A DNA stretch of 50,076 bases from Flavobacteriales bacterium (GTDB lineage: Bacteria > Bacteroidota > Bacteroidia > Flavobacteriales_D > Crocinitomicaceae): positions 1 through 50,076 of the forward strand of contig JABXHO010000080.1 in assembly GCA_013373595.1 (NCBI GenBank). The letters are read 5' to 3'. Below are positions 25,930 to 35,141 of this stretch, piece by piece; the first letter of the stretch is position 1; each line of letters starts with the position of its first letter. Position numbers and translations under genes: made by a program. Below the pieces are notes generated by a model, which was not told where the DNA came from, searched no databases, and saw nothing but the letters and a program-made list of their open reading frames with translations.

Positions 25930-26040
25930 ATTTTAAATGTGAAATTCCTGAGTTCAAACTCTTCAAAACCTGATTCAGCCTTTTTTGTTTTGTATCGCAG
26001 TCGATATGGCAATTTTCGGAGGAATAATAAATCGATCGAG

Positions 26041-26337
26041 ATGAAAGTAAAGAATAAGAGAGGTACGTCAGTTAGGACATGCTATTGCAGCAACTGGCTT
26101 CAGCATTGGAGAAAGTTTACGGGGGAGGTTACTTATTCTTGCAGAGCTGAGGGATGTAATCGGACGGATATTGTTGGTGCTCATGTTTTACGAACTGTTT
26201 CTTATGATAACAGAGAATACATTGTTCCCTTGTGTAAACTACACAACAAGGCGGATGGATTTGTTGAATTGAAGCCGTGGACCAAATTGGCTCCTGCGAA
26301 CGTCAAAAACACATGTGGAAATGGTCAGTTACTTTAA
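26041..26337 (+). CDS. Small Cys/His-rich HNH-like protein
   Basis: From the ATG at 26041 the product has 98 residues; an in-frame upstream start (25939) adds residues unlike the rest and is rejected. Visible features are CYCSNWLQHW, a Cys pair in CRAEGCN, the AHV sequence in IVGAHVLRT, and IVPLCKLHNK. The Cys pair plus CxxH pattern fits a treble-clef/HNH-type zinc module, and short stand-alone proteins of this look are familiar in bacteria. Whether it is a nuclease is not shown. It lies 111 bp after the vWA gene on the same strand and overlaps the next lipoprotein gene. Confidence 0.75.
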   Translation: MKVKNKRGTSVRTCYCSNWLQHWRKFTGEVTYSCRAEGCNRTDIVGAHVLRTVSYDNREYIVPLCKLHNKADGFVELKPWTKLAPANVKNTCGNGQLL

Positions 26338-26713
26338 ACACGTTCTTTGGATAGTTGCGACTGCTGCACTCCTTCTATCATGTGGAGATACAGAAACGCA
26401 GAAAAAGAAGTTGGACTTTCAGAAAGTACCTTCGCGGGAAGTACCAACACGAGAAAAACCATTGGAAACAGAGGTGGATAACGATCGAATTGAGATAGAA
26501 AAACAACTCAAAGAACAAGCCCGAAAGGATTGGCCGAATGATTTTGTAACACAAGAATATTGGGTGTCTAAGCAACTCGAAGATTACAAGATCATGCGGT
26601 CTTTGCCAAATAATGCAATTAAAGCGCAGGCCGAGATAGATTTCCCATTGGATTTCTCAACACAGAAGTATTGGTACCATGAGCAAATGCAGGCTAAAAA
26701 TAGAATGGAGTAG
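26321..26713 (+). CDS. Lipoprotein with two WPxDFxTQxYW-type repeats
   Basis: The ATG at 26321 gives 130 residues, overlapping the previous gene by 17 bp; a GTG at 26315 is an alternative. The lipobox is ALLLSC (Cys21). After a charged linker, two related segments occur: ARKDWPNDFVTQEYWVSKQ (67-85) and AEIDFPLDFSTQKYWYHEQ (104-122). This resembles a short W/F-P-x-D-F/Y repeat found in assorted bacterial proteins; I do not know a name for it here. Function unknown. Confidence 0.78.
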   Translation: MVSYFKHVLWIVATAALLLSCGDTETQKKKLDFQKVPSREVPTREKPLETEVDNDRIEIEKQLKEQARKDWPNDFVTQEYWVSKQLEDYKIMRSLPNNAIKAQAEIDFPLDFSTQKYWYHEQMQAKNRME

Positions 26714-26728
26714 GAGAAAGAATAATTA

Positions 26729-27025
26729 ATGAACCGTTTACTCGTCATAGTGTTACTTGGCTTTCACTTCATTTCGTGGAGTCATAGCGGAGGCACGGAT
26801 CGACGTGGAGGACATCACGATAGAAGTGATAACAGCTACCATTTTCATCATGGGGAACGCGCCCATCTGCATGAAAACGGTAAGTGTTTATTGGTGTCAA
26901 GGCAGGCTCATCGAGGTACGATCCAAAATGAGCCTGCCTCATTTCCGTGGTGGCTAGTGACAACGTTTTTTAGAATAATTCTACTAATGATAATAGCAGT
27001 GATACTGTATAAAGCCTTTCTTTAG
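26729..27025 (+). CDS. His-rich YHYH-like membrane protein
   Basis: This 98-residue protein has a signal peptide (about 1-19), a His/Gly-rich region (SHSGGTDRRGGHHDRSDNSY then HFHHGERAHLH) and a C-terminal TM segment (about 73-95). The pattern resembles the GCHxxxxxxxYHCH metal-binding module, but both Cys positions are replaced (GGH and YHFH). It may bind metal through His. It ends 4 bp inside the convergent histidine kinase gene. Confidence 0.75.
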   Translation: MNRLLVIVLLGFHFISWSHSGGTDRRGGHHDRSDNSYHFHHGERAHLHENGKCLLVSRQAHRGTIQNEPASFPWWLVTTFFRIILLMIIAVILYKAFL

Positions 27026-28578
27026 CTATCTGCTGGAATCGAAATTCGGAATGTCGTTCCTACACCAACTTGCGATTCTAATACAAATACTCTTCCCTTG
27101 TGATACTCTTTCACAATTCTGCGAACAAGCGATAATCCCAATCCCCAGCCACGTTTTTTAGTGGAGAATCCGGGGGAGAAAATCGTTTTCAGTTGGTTCG
27201 ATGGAATGCCTTTTCCAGTATCTTTTATGTCGATGTGCACCCATTCTGGCGATCCGTGAAGAGTAACATTTAGTTTCCCTTCTGCTTCCATGGCGTCAAC
27301 GGCATTTTTACAGATGTTTTCAATCACCCATTCAATCAACGAGGCGTTGTGCTTGGCGGTAACAGGTACCTCGGGCAGTTCTACCGTAAAATCTACTTTG
27401 TCCGATATACGTGGACGCAGATACGTGGTGATGTTTTGAACGGTTTGGCTGATGTCAGTACTGTCGAGCTTCGCTCCTGAGCCAATTTTCGAAAAGCGGT
27501 CCGTTACTTTTTCAAGTCGAATGATGTCTTTCTGCATTTCAGAAGTGGCCATTTCGTCCGCTCCTTGTGCCTCCAAAAGCTGAATCCATGCCATGAGCGA
27601 CGAAAGAGGAGTCCCCAATTGATGTGCGGTTTCTTTCGCCATTCCTGCCCAAACTTGATTTTGTTCGGCCTTGCGGAAGGTGCTGAAAATGAGGTAGCCG
27701 ATGAGTGCGAATAATCCAATCACGGTGAACTGGATATATGGGAAATATTGCAACTGCTTCAACTCTGGACTATTTCCGTAATAGAGTTTGTTCTTTTCGC
27801 CATTGTTGAAATCGATCGTAATGGGCGGATTCTGTGATTTCAAGTCATCGAGGTAAGAACGACTGTTTTTGGAATCAAATTTTTCCACGTTTGTACCTAT
27901 GATTTCATCGGTTTTGGAATTGACCAGAAGCACCGGAACAAGTCCTTTGTTATTGAGAAGATCGTTATTAAATGCTTGAATCAATGAATCACGTTCTTTT
28001 TCTAGACGCGTAATTTCTTTTGAGTCGGTGTAGGCGTAGGTCATGAAGAGACCTTCGTAAATCTCAATTCGAAAGGGTGGATTTTCTTTTTCCCATTCAT
28101 CAGCAAGTACGATCAAAGAATCATCAAATAGTTGCAGCAATTCGCGCTTGGATGCGTTGGGGTGCATGGCGCGAATATCGGAGGTGTCAAAACCTAGATT
28201 TCTACTTCCAGAAATAAAGCGGTTGTCGTCCAGTACGATAACGGGAATGTCTTTGTTTTGACCGATGATCCGCAGTGGGAAATCGTAATTTTGAGATCCA
28301 TCCAGGTTGGTTGCCATCGAAACTTCTTTCGTGGCATCGATCCACAGCTGCATTTTTTCGCGTTCCTTTTCGCGTAACTCCGTGAAGGTGTTGTTGGTGA
28401 GTTTCACCAATTCGATTCGTTTGTTAATCGTTCCTGCCCACTGTTTCGCTTTGGCTTTTTCACGCAGCGCAACCTTAGAAACGATACGATTGGAAACAAA
28501 AAGCGAGGCTCCAACCAGTAGCAGAGCGAAAATCAACAAGGCGATTTTCCATTTTTGTTTGTTGGAGTATAAATTCAT
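27022..28578 (-). CDS. Membrane sensor histidine kinase
   Basis: This 518-residue kinase has TM1 at about 11-28, a periplasmic sensor region (about 30-280), TM2 at about 281-300, then a HisKA-like region with H319 in MAKETAHQLGTPLSSLMAWI and an ATPase domain showing NICKNAVDAME, DTGKGIP and GWGLGLSLV. Length and layout are standard; no HAMP is obvious. No response regulator is adjacent. It is the second gene of a probable two-gene operon behind a GT4 glycosyltransferase (33-bp gap). The stimulus is unknown. Confidence 0.9.
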   Translation of the reverse strand: MNLYSNKQKWKIALLIFALLLVGASLFVSNRIVSKVALREKAKAKQWAGTINKRIELVKLTNNTFTELREKEREKMQLWIDATKEVSMATNLDGSQNYDFPLRIIGQNKDIPVIVLDDNRFISGSRNLGFDTSDIRAMHPNASKRELLQLFDDSLIVLADEWEKENPPFRIEIYEGLFMTYAYTDSKEITRLEKERDSLIQAFNNDLLNNKGLVPVLLVNSKTDEIIGTNVEKFDSKNSRSYLDDLKSQNPPITIDFNNGEKNKLYYGNSPELKQLQYFPYIQFTVIGLFALIGYLIFSTFRKAEQNQVWAGMAKETAHQLGTPLSSLMAWIQLLEAQGADEMATSEMQKDIIRLEKVTDRFSKIGSGAKLDSTDISQTVQNITTYLRPRISDKVDFTVELPEVPVTAKHNASLIEWVIENICKNAVDAMEAEGKLNVTLHGSPEWVHIDIKDTGKGIPSNQLKTIFSPGFSTKKRGWGLGLSLVRRIVKEYHKGRVFVLESQVGVGTTFRISIPADS

Positions 28579-28611
28579 TCGATCATCTAAGTTAACGAGA
28601 ATAAATCAGAA

Positions 28612-29721
28612 TTAGTGTTTCGCTGAAAGCTGAAGAACTTCTTCCACTTTTGTGCATACGGAATGGTGATCAAATCGTTCCACAAGAGCACCGAATGTTG
28701 CTTCTTCGAAGTGAGGAGGAACCGCAAGAATTTGATCTATTTTCCGCGCTAAATCGTCCGAGTTCATTGTCTCAAAGAGAATACCTCCTTGATCTTGTTG
28801 CAAAATTTCGGGGGTGCCGCCAGCATTACTTCCAATTACGGGTGTGTGCGCTGCTAGCGATTCAATGGTGACCATGCCCACAGTTTCCGATTCACTCGCC
28901 ATTACCATCCAATTGATACTGCGATAAAAATGAAGAATTTGATTGGTGTATGGACGAAAAATTACGCGACTTCCCAATTGATGGTCTTCGATATATTGTT
29001 GCAATCGCATTTCGTATTCCGTTCCCTCATGTTGCGTGGTTTCTCCCATGAAAAGAACTGTGAAATCGGAATGCTGACATTTTGTGATAGCTTCTAAGAG
29101 AATTTGTTGACCTTTTTTGGGGTCAAAACGCCCTGCCATGCCGATAATTGTCCCTGTTGGAGGAAGGTTCAGTGTCTTTCGAGATTCTTCCATTGAAGGC
29201 AAGTCAGCAAATTTCTCTCGATCGATGCCAGATGGAATCACCACAAGTTGATTGTTGAATCGGGTTTGTTGTTGTACTTGTTCCTTTAGCCAGTTCAGCG
29301 GACACGACCATACATCAATGTTGCGAAATCGAAGAGTATGGAAAATACTTTTTTTGCGAATACCCAACTGCATTTCCATGAAATACGAAACGTGTAAGCG
29401 GTTTTTCAATCGGTGTTTTAATCCCGCGGCCAAACTCATATCTCCAGGTTTTCGAATGATAAAATGCGTAATTCCTTCGGATTCAATAATTGCCTGAGCC
29501 CGTTTTACCGCTTTAAAATCGTACCATCTTCGATGAGGTTCAACGGCAACAAATGGGAGTTGCATTTGCTGGGCATGGTCGTGGATAGGAGCGTCGCGAA
29601 TACCAAGCACAACTATTTGATGTCCGCGCGAGGCCATCCATTGCGCATTCCTGAGATGATTCATTTCTAATCCACCCCAGCTTTGAGAACTACAAAAGTA
29701 TGCCAGTTTGATCTTATTCAT
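28612..29721 (-). CDS. GT4 family glycosyltransferase
   Basis: This 369-residue GT-B enzyme transfers a sugar from a nucleotide donor. The N-terminal acceptor half starts LAYFCSSQSWGGLEMNHLRN; the C-terminal donor half has IIGMAGRFDPKKGQQILLEA, the SESETVGMVTIESLAAHTPVI E-x7-E region and SNAGGTPEIL. These are diagnostic of family 4. No signal peptide, so it is cytosolic or peripheral. It is upstream of the histidine kinase on the same strand. The acceptor (lipid, LPS or exopolysaccharide) cannot be inferred. Confidence 0.9.
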   Translation of the reverse strand: MNKIKLAYFCSSQSWGGLEMNHLRNAQWMASRGHQIVVLGIRDAPIHDHAQQMQLPFVAVEPHRRWYDFKAVKRAQAIIESEGITHFIIRKPGDMSLAAGLKHRLKNRLHVSYFMEMQLGIRKKSIFHTLRFRNIDVWSCPLNWLKEQVQQQTRFNNQLVVIPSGIDREKFADLPSMEESRKTLNLPPTGTIIGMAGRFDPKKGQQILLEAITKCQHSDFTVLFMGETTQHEGTEYEMRLQQYIEDHQLGSRVIFRPYTNQILHFYRSINWMVMASESETVGMVTIESLAAHTPVIGSNAGGTPEILQQDQGGILFETMNSDDLARKIDQILAVPPHFEEATFGALVERFDHHSVCTKVEEVLQLSAKH

Positions 29722-29877
29722 GCGCGTTTCTTGGTGTGCTTGGTTCGCACCCGTTCGAATTACAAGAATAAGGATTTTTCAAGTTCAATCAATCAAGCAA
29801 CAGATATGGATGTCAAATAGGAAATGAATGTAAAAGAGATTTCCAGGGTCGAACTTGTGTGAGAGCGATTCTCGGGT

Positions 29878-30936
29878 TTAATCTCCGTCATTATCTTGGT
29901 ACGTAATCAATACACCGAACGCAGAAGTCATATCCGTTTTTAGGTTGATCACTTGCCCGTGGAGCAGGGTGTAAAGATTATCAAGTTCCGACGCATTTGT
30001 TACCATTTCTTCTTCCAAACTGTTCTGGAAGCTATCAATTTTTGAAATGATTTGGTTGAAACGTGTGTTGATTGCATCTGCTAACTCTTTACGGTCTAGG
30101 TGAATCAAGTATTCGTAAAATCCAACACCTGATCCAGATGAAGCGTTTCTGTCTCCGTTGTATAACCCTTGGTGACTAACAATACTGCTTCGCAACAAGT
30201 CAAGAGAGTATCCGCTGTAACGCGCTTCGATATAATCAGGAAGCTGAATGCCCAGACTTTGTTTTCCTAACGGAATTCCCAATTTTGCGTTTTTGGCAAT
30301 CTCATAATCTTTATTGAATTCGTTCACCAATAATGAAAATGCTGAAGTTGTTTCCGTCCCTGTTGATGCAACAAAGGTGCTTTTGTATCCATTCCATTCA
30401 CTTTTCACTGCGCTTACGTCGTTCACCATTTTGTCGATGAGATCAGAAACATAGTTTGCGTAGTTGGGCGTGTTGATCAATTTATCCAAGGCGTCAGATT
30501 GATACAAAAGGTAATCCAATGCGGATAATCCAATAGCGTCTGTATTGGAAGCAGAAGCGAGCGTGTAGCTCCCCGAACTGATATTGTTTTGAATTTGAGT
30601 AGTGTCTGAAGGGAAAATTCCTGTTGCCGCCTTCAATCCATTATTCATAATGGGACCGAAGTCGTAAATTTTCACCGATTGCCAAGATGAGTATGCTTCT
30701 TTCCAATTGTTGCGAACCAAATCAAGGTTGGCTTGGGTCATATCATTTTCGAAATTCTCGAAAGTAGTTTTTAGTGTATTCAAATGATCGTTGAAACCAT
30801 TTAACTCGGGTACAATAATCGCAGATGCGACATTTTCAAGCAATGAAGCTTTATCGAAGGCTGCAGTTTCATCTGGGTCCTTCTTACAACTTGCGAGAAT
30901 CAAAACAGCCGATAATGTTATAAGTACGTACTTCAT
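29878..30936 (-). CDS. Imelysin-like lipoprotein
   Basis: This 352-residue lipoprotein (LILASC, Cys17) has the imelysin fold signature: LVRNNWKEAYSSWQSVKIYDFGP, GIFPSDTTQIQ, GLSALDYLLY, and the duplicated helical half with DRKELADAIN. The GxHxxE motif of canonical members reads GLSALD (136-141), so His is Ser and Glu is Asp. Imelysins are linked to iron uptake; this variant may not bind metal. It stands alone, with about 130 bp to the divergent gene at 31069. Confidence 0.85.
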   Translation of the reverse strand: MKYVLITLSAVLILASCKKDPDETAAFDKASLLENVASAIIVPELNGFNDHLNTLKTTFENFENDMTQANLDLVRNNWKEAYSSWQSVKIYDFGPIMNNGLKAATGIFPSDTTQIQNNISSGSYTLASASNTDAIGLSALDYLLYQSDALDKLINTPNYANYVSDLIDKMVNDVSAVKSEWNGYKSTFVASTGTETTSAFSLLVNEFNKDYEIAKNAKLGIPLGKQSLGIQLPDYIEARYSGYSLDLLRSSIVSHQGLYNGDRNASSGSGVGFYEYLIHLDRKELADAINTRFNQIISKIDSFQNSLEEEMVTNASELDNLYTLLHGQVINLKTDMTSAFGVLITYQDNDGD

Positions 30937-31055
30937 CTAATTCGATTGAAAATATAGCGCGAAGATATATCCATCGATTCGGATGTACAATACCGTAAAA
31001 TTGGTATTTAGATTCATTCTAATTTAATTCGGTCAGGTTTCTGTAAATTATGCTG

Positions 31056-31063
31056 TAATTTTG
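31056..31063 (+). promoter_or_regulatory. Candidate -7 element (TAATTTTG)
   Basis: Exact TAnnTTTG match ending 6 bp before the ATG at 31069. If used, the transcript would be nearly leaderless. No clear -33 element. Confidence 0.35.
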
Positions 31064-31068
31064 AACAC

Positions 31069-31377
31069 ATGACATCAACAAAAACAAAGGCACTGGCAAT
31101 TTTTGTGGTTACCTCCATCGTTTTGGGAATCATATTTTTTGTGGCGCCAATTCAGTTGTTTGATAGTCAGATTCATTATGTAGAGCCTCACCGAGATTAT
31201 ATTGTTGATGCTCCTTTGAGTTTAGCAAACTACATCGGTCTATACACAGACGAGGCAAGCATGGAGTTTGTCGAATCCTATTGGCTAACTCCCAAAGGTT
31301 GGTTTATGGTAATCGCTTTCATTTTTGGTTTACCAGCGCTTTTAGCGTATAGAATTTACCTAAAGTCTAAGAAATAA
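31069..31377 (+). CDS. Small two-TM membrane protein
   Basis: This 102-residue protein has TM segments at about 8-27 and 77-94 with a 50-residue loop (DSQIHYVEPHRDYIVDAPLS) between. It is alone, with a terminal Lys-rich tail (YLKSKK). Family not recognised. Confidence 0.75.
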   Translation: MTSTKTKALAIFVVTSIVLGIIFFVAPIQLFDSQIHYVEPHRDYIVDAPLSLANYIGLYTDEASMEFVESYWLTPKGWFMVIAFIFGLPALLAYRIYLKSKK

Positions 31378-31465
31378 CAAGTTATAATATTGGAAATTAG
31401 GTAGGTAACCTGATTTTTATTAATTTGGCGCCACTACAGAATAATTGTCGCAAACCACACATTCT

Positions 31466-33103
31466 ATGAGACGAACTCTTACAGCCATTGGCATGCTTTT
31501 GTCAACAACGCTTTGGGCCCAGCACAACAACGAATTTTATAACGATGGTGCCGAAGTAACCGTTCAAAATGGTGCAGAAATGTACGTCATGGGTGATTTT
31601 CACAATTACCAAGCTACAGGCTTGCTAACCCATGATGGATTCATTGAAATCCAAGGTAATGTACTTTCTGATAATCAGTTTCAACAGCGCGGTACAGGAA
31701 CAACTTTAATCACGAATGTAGATGTGAATGCAGGTCAAACGCAATACATTCAGGGAAGCTATGCAGTCCGTGGCGGTCAATCGGCTATCGGTGTCAATGA
31801 TGGTTCCTTTTATGATTTGGAGTTGGCGAACGATCAAGGGATTGTTTGGTTAAATGGTACTGGAAATATTGCGGATGTTCGAAATTCAGTCAATTTTTCG
31901 GGAACAGGAGCACCTTTAGTAAACAGAATTATAACACACGATCCATCTGCACTTCCTGCTAACGGTAGCGGTTATGTGGCAACCTTTGGATTGATGAATC
32001 CTGCGCCAGGAACGGCTAATTTGATTAGTAATTCTGTAGCAATCGGAGGAAATAGCTCGGGAATTGATCAAGGATATATTCAAGGAAACTTCAGAAGAGC
32101 CATTTTGTCGACAGGCGGAATTTACAACTATGTTTTGGGACTTGAGCCTGCTGGTGCAGGTGCGCAGCGTGGAATGCAATACATCCATCTCGATCTTGCA
32201 GCAAATAATTACGATGTAATTTCGGGATTTTTCGAAACAGGACTGGACAACACCTTTCCAGTAGCAACGGAATGTAGTGGATATATTATGAGTTACTATG
32301 GCGGTGTTGATCACGGACAATGGGTCATGTCTGATATTACAGGTTCAGGAACAGGGGTATATACCGTTCAAATGTGGCCACAAGATGATAATTTCCCGGG
32401 TCAATCGGTTTGGATGATTACGAAAGACAATTCCATTCAAGGAACAGCAAACGTTTGTGGGCCAACGCCAGTTGGATTATCGAGAAGCGGATTTGCTGGA
32501 ATGGGACAATTTGGTGCGGCAGCTACAAGCATACTTCTACCAGCCGAATTACTGCACATTTCTGCCAGCCCTAATGTTGATCACATTGAAATTGATTGGA
32601 CGGTAGGATCAGAATTTAATCTCGATTATTACGAACTCCAACGAAGTGAAAACGGGATCGACTTTCAAACAGTTGCAACAATTGATGCCGTTGGAACGAC
32701 ACAAGAAGAACAACAATACGCCTATGCGGATTACGGCGTAACTAGAAATAAAAACTACTACTATCGTTATCAGTCCGTGGATAATGATTTCTACACCGAA
32801 TATTCGCCCATCGTGAGTGCGCAAATTACGGGTTCCGATAACTTTTCGGAAAGTATGTTGCTCTATCCAAACCCAACGAATGGAAATGTATTTGTAGACC
32901 TTAACCTTGAGCTTAAATCGGAGATTTCAATGGTTGTGTTGAACAATGCAGGACAGAATGTTGAGGTGAAACAATTTTCAGGAAATGCTGGAAATAATGT
33001 GTTCACCTTGGATGCAGCCTCATGGGCAAGTGGCGTTTATATCGTCGAACTCACCGAAAAAAGAACAGGGGAAACAGTTAGAAAAAGAATCGTTAAAAAC
33101 TAA
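31466..33103 (+). CDS. T9SS type A sorting-domain protein
   Basis: From the ATG at 31466 (545 aa) a signal peptide ends at TTLWAQ; a TTG at 31445 would add seven residues and is less likely. The N-terminal half is beta-rich (VQNGAEMYVMGDFHNYQ, GFIEIQGNVLSDN), the middle shows an FnIII-like block (DWTVGSEFNLDYYELQRSENG), and about 467-545 is the sorting domain (LLYPNPTNGNVFVDLN, SGVYIVEL). It is probably surface-exported. The next secreted-protein gene follows after 11 bp, suggesting an operon. Ligand unknown. Confidence 0.88.
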   Translation: MRRTLTAIGMLLSTTLWAQHNNEFYNDGAEVTVQNGAEMYVMGDFHNYQATGLLTHDGFIEIQGNVLSDNQFQQRGTGTTLITNVDVNAGQTQYIQGSYAVRGGQSAIGVNDGSFYDLELANDQGIVWLNGTGNIADVRNSVNFSGTGAPLVNRIITHDPSALPANGSGYVATFGLMNPAPGTANLISNSVAIGGNSSGIDQGYIQGNFRRAILSTGGIYNYVLGLEPAGAGAQRGMQYIHLDLAANNYDVISGFFETGLDNTFPVATECSGYIMSYYGGVDHGQWVMSDITGSGTGVYTVQMWPQDDNFPGQSVWMITKDNSIQGTANVCGPTPVGLSRSGFAGMGQFGAAATSILLPAELLHISASPNVDHIEIDWTVGSEFNLDYYELQRSENGIDFQTVATIDAVGTTQEEQQYAYADYGVTRNKNYYYRYQSVDNDFYTEYSPIVSAQITGSDNFSESMLLYPNPTNGNVFVDLNLELKSEISMVVLNNAGQNVEVKQFSGNAGNNVFTLDAASWASGVYIVELTEKRTGETVRKRIVKN

Positions 33104-33114
33104 ATTATTGAATT

Positions 33115-34740
33115 ATGAAAAGCACACTTACGCTAATCGGATTTTTTCTGATTTTAAGTAATTTAAGCGTTGCACAGAACGTAGGGATTGCTGAACCAGC
33201 TCCAAACAGTAAGTTGGATGTGGTTCAGACAGAAACTACTGGAAATACGCTCGAATTGACGCATGGAATTACGGCCAACACAAGTTCGGCAGGATGGATT
33301 AAAAACAGTGGTACGGGCTATGGTCTCCATGTTCAAAATTTGTTAGGTACAAGTAATACTGCTGTTGCACGTTTCCTACAGCTCGGAACAGGAACTTCGG
33401 CACACGGAGCAGTTATTAACATGGATGCAGCAACAGTGTTGGGGACAACCGGGCTCCTTATCGATCAATCAGGATTGGGAGTAGGATCTTATGTTTCCAT
33501 GGCAAATGCAGGATCTACTTCATCTGGATATTATGTGGGGCACGCAGGTAGTGGCGATGGATTAACAATTTTCCAGACAGGAACAGGAATGGGAATTTAC
33601 AACGACGTGGCTGCCGGGTACGGTGTGTTTAACGTTTTGAGCAGTTCTTCAATCGGTACAATCAACCTTATGGGAGCAGGTGGTACTGGTGAATTAATTG
33701 ATGTCGGAACTTTTGACGGTGCTGGAGTAGTGGTTGCAGCAGTAGATAACGTAACAACGCCTACAGCTGGTGGAGATGTTTTCGCTTTTGACGGAGTAGT
33801 ACGTACAGCAACGCCAACTGGAGTTTTTGTAAATGGAGGTATTTTAGCTGGGAATCAGCACGGTTTGGGACATGCGTTGTGGCTGCAACATTCTGGTACA
33901 TCGGGTAGAAATTCTGAATTTACCACAACATCTGGAGCCAATGCTGATGCAACTATTTTTGCACTTCATCAAGGTCAGGGATCGGTAGTGTTGGCACAAA
34001 ATCAAAGCAACGCAATTGCTGGAACTATCAATGTAGGAGATTTCTCATACACAGGAACAGATGTGGCAGACCATGTTGGTGTTCAGGGTTCTAGTACGCC
34101 TTCTGCTGGATGGGGAATTGGTGTTGTTGGTCAAGGTGGATGGTACGGAGTAGCATCTCTAGGCGATTTTACAGCAACAGGAGTGAAAGCATTTACAATT
34201 GATCACCCTCAAGATCCAGAGAATAAAGTACTTCGTCACTTCTCAATTGAATCGAATGAAGTATTGAACCTTTACCGCGGAATGATCATCTTGGATGGAA
34301 ATGGTCAAGCAACTGTTGAACTACCAACTTATTTTGATGAAATCAATACCAACGTAAGTTACCAATTGACGGCAATTGGAACGCCAGTTCAACCGTACGT
34401 GCTAAGCGAAATCTCTGGAAACACTTTCGAAGTAGCAGGAGAGCCTAATACGAAGGTTTCATGGACAGTTTACGCTGATCGAAATGATCCATATATCCAA
34501 CAGAATCCTGAGGCAAAAGCAGTTGAAGTTCAAAAAACAGGTGATCGTCAAGGAAAGTACATGAATCCAGAATTGTATGGAATGCCAAATTCGAGTGCAA
34601 TGTTCCCAAAAACGGAGACGCAGACAGGAAGTCAGCGAAACCCGAATGTTTCACAGCCAGCATTGGATAATGTGCGCCAAAAAGCGGCAAACACGCAGCC
34701 TGTGCAAATGAATCAAGGAAACGGACCTAGCGAAGAATAA
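33115..34740 (+). CDS. Secreted Gly/Thr-rich protein, no T9SS tail seen
   Basis: This 541-residue protein has a signal peptide (1-20, ending SLSVAQ). Residues 22-45 begin NVGIAEPAPNSKLDVVQT, the common start of Bacteroidota fibre/tail-like extracellular proteins, then Gly/Thr-rich beta repeats to about 380, a compact domain (about 390-470) and a Gln/Asn-rich C-terminus. No sorting domain is visible. It lies 11 bp downstream of the T9SS protein, so the two may form a complex. Function unknown. Confidence 0.82.
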   Translation: MKSTLTLIGFFLILSNLSVAQNVGIAEPAPNSKLDVVQTETTGNTLELTHGITANTSSAGWIKNSGTGYGLHVQNLLGTSNTAVARFLQLGTGTSAHGAVINMDAATVLGTTGLLIDQSGLGVGSYVSMANAGSTSSGYYVGHAGSGDGLTIFQTGTGMGIYNDVAAGYGVFNVLSSSSIGTINLMGAGGTGELIDVGTFDGAGVVVAAVDNVTTPTAGGDVFAFDGVVRTATPTGVFVNGGILAGNQHGLGHALWLQHSGTSGRNSEFTTTSGANADATIFALHQGQGSVVLAQNQSNAIAGTINVGDFSYTGTDVADHVGVQGSSTPSAGWGIGVVGQGGWYGVASLGDFTATGVKAFTIDHPQDPENKVLRHFSIESNEVLNLYRGMIILDGNGQATVELPTYFDEINTNVSYQLTAIGTPVQPYVLSEISGNTFEVAGEPNTKVSWTVYADRNDPYIQQNPEAKAVEVQKTGDRQGKYMNPELYGMPNSSAMFPKTETQTGSQRNPNVSQPALDNVRQKAANTQPVQMNQGNGPSEE

Positions 34741-34784
34741 TCAACTGTTTGAAATAGAGAAAGAGAAAGAAATCCTATTTTTTC

Positions 34785-34800
34785 TGTAACGTCTGTTACA
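34785..34800. promoter_or_regulatory. Candidate Crp/Fnr-type operator (TGTAAC-N4-GTTACA)
   Basis: A perfect 6-bp inverted repeat with a 4-nt spacer. Its centre is about 43 bp upstream of the start predicted from the -7 element at 34822, the usual position for class II activation. No regulator gene is in the window. Confidence 0.45.
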
Positions 34801-34821
34801 TGAAAACGATCTAAACGGACG

Positions 34822-34829
34822 TACTTTTG
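34822..34829 (+). promoter_or_regulatory. Candidate -7 element (TACTTTTG)
   Basis: Exact TAnnTTTG match 15 bp before the rhodanese ATG, implying a leader of about 9 nt. It lies just downstream of the candidate operator at 34785-34800. Confidence 0.45.
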
Positions 34830-34844
34830 AGAAAAAATAGGATT

Positions 34845-35141
34845 ATGTTCAAAGGATTGTTTAAGAAAACGGATTATGCGCAACTACTAAAGGATGGCGC
34901 TGTGATTATTGATGTTCGAAACCCAGGTGAATTCCAAAGCGGATGCATTCCAGGTTCAGAGAATATTCCACTTCCAAAGATTACTGGGAAGATGAAGCAA
35001 ATCAAATCGCTTGGAGTCCCCGTGATTTGTGTATGTGCGTCAGGAATGCGATCAGGATCTGCAAAGGCGCAATTGAAAGCGGCAGGAGTAGATGCATACA
35101 ACGGTGGAGCGTGGACGAAGATGATTCCATATGTGGAGTAG
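34845..35141 (+). CDS. Rhodanese-like domain protein
   Basis: This 98-residue single-domain sulfurtransferase starts at ATG 34845; a TTG at 34827 would add six residues. The domain spans nearly the whole protein: VIIDVRNPGEFQSGCIPGS, then the active-site loop CASGMRS with the persulfide-carrying Cys intact. There is no signal peptide, so it is cytosolic. The stop lies 11 bp after the next gene's start, so the two are translated together. Sulfur transfer is the family role; the partner is unknown. Confidence 0.9.
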   Translation: MFKGLFKKTDYAQLLKDGAVIIDVRNPGEFQSGCIPGSENIPLPKITGKMKQIKSLGVPVICVCASGMRSGSAKAQLKAAGVDAYNGGAWTKMIPYVE

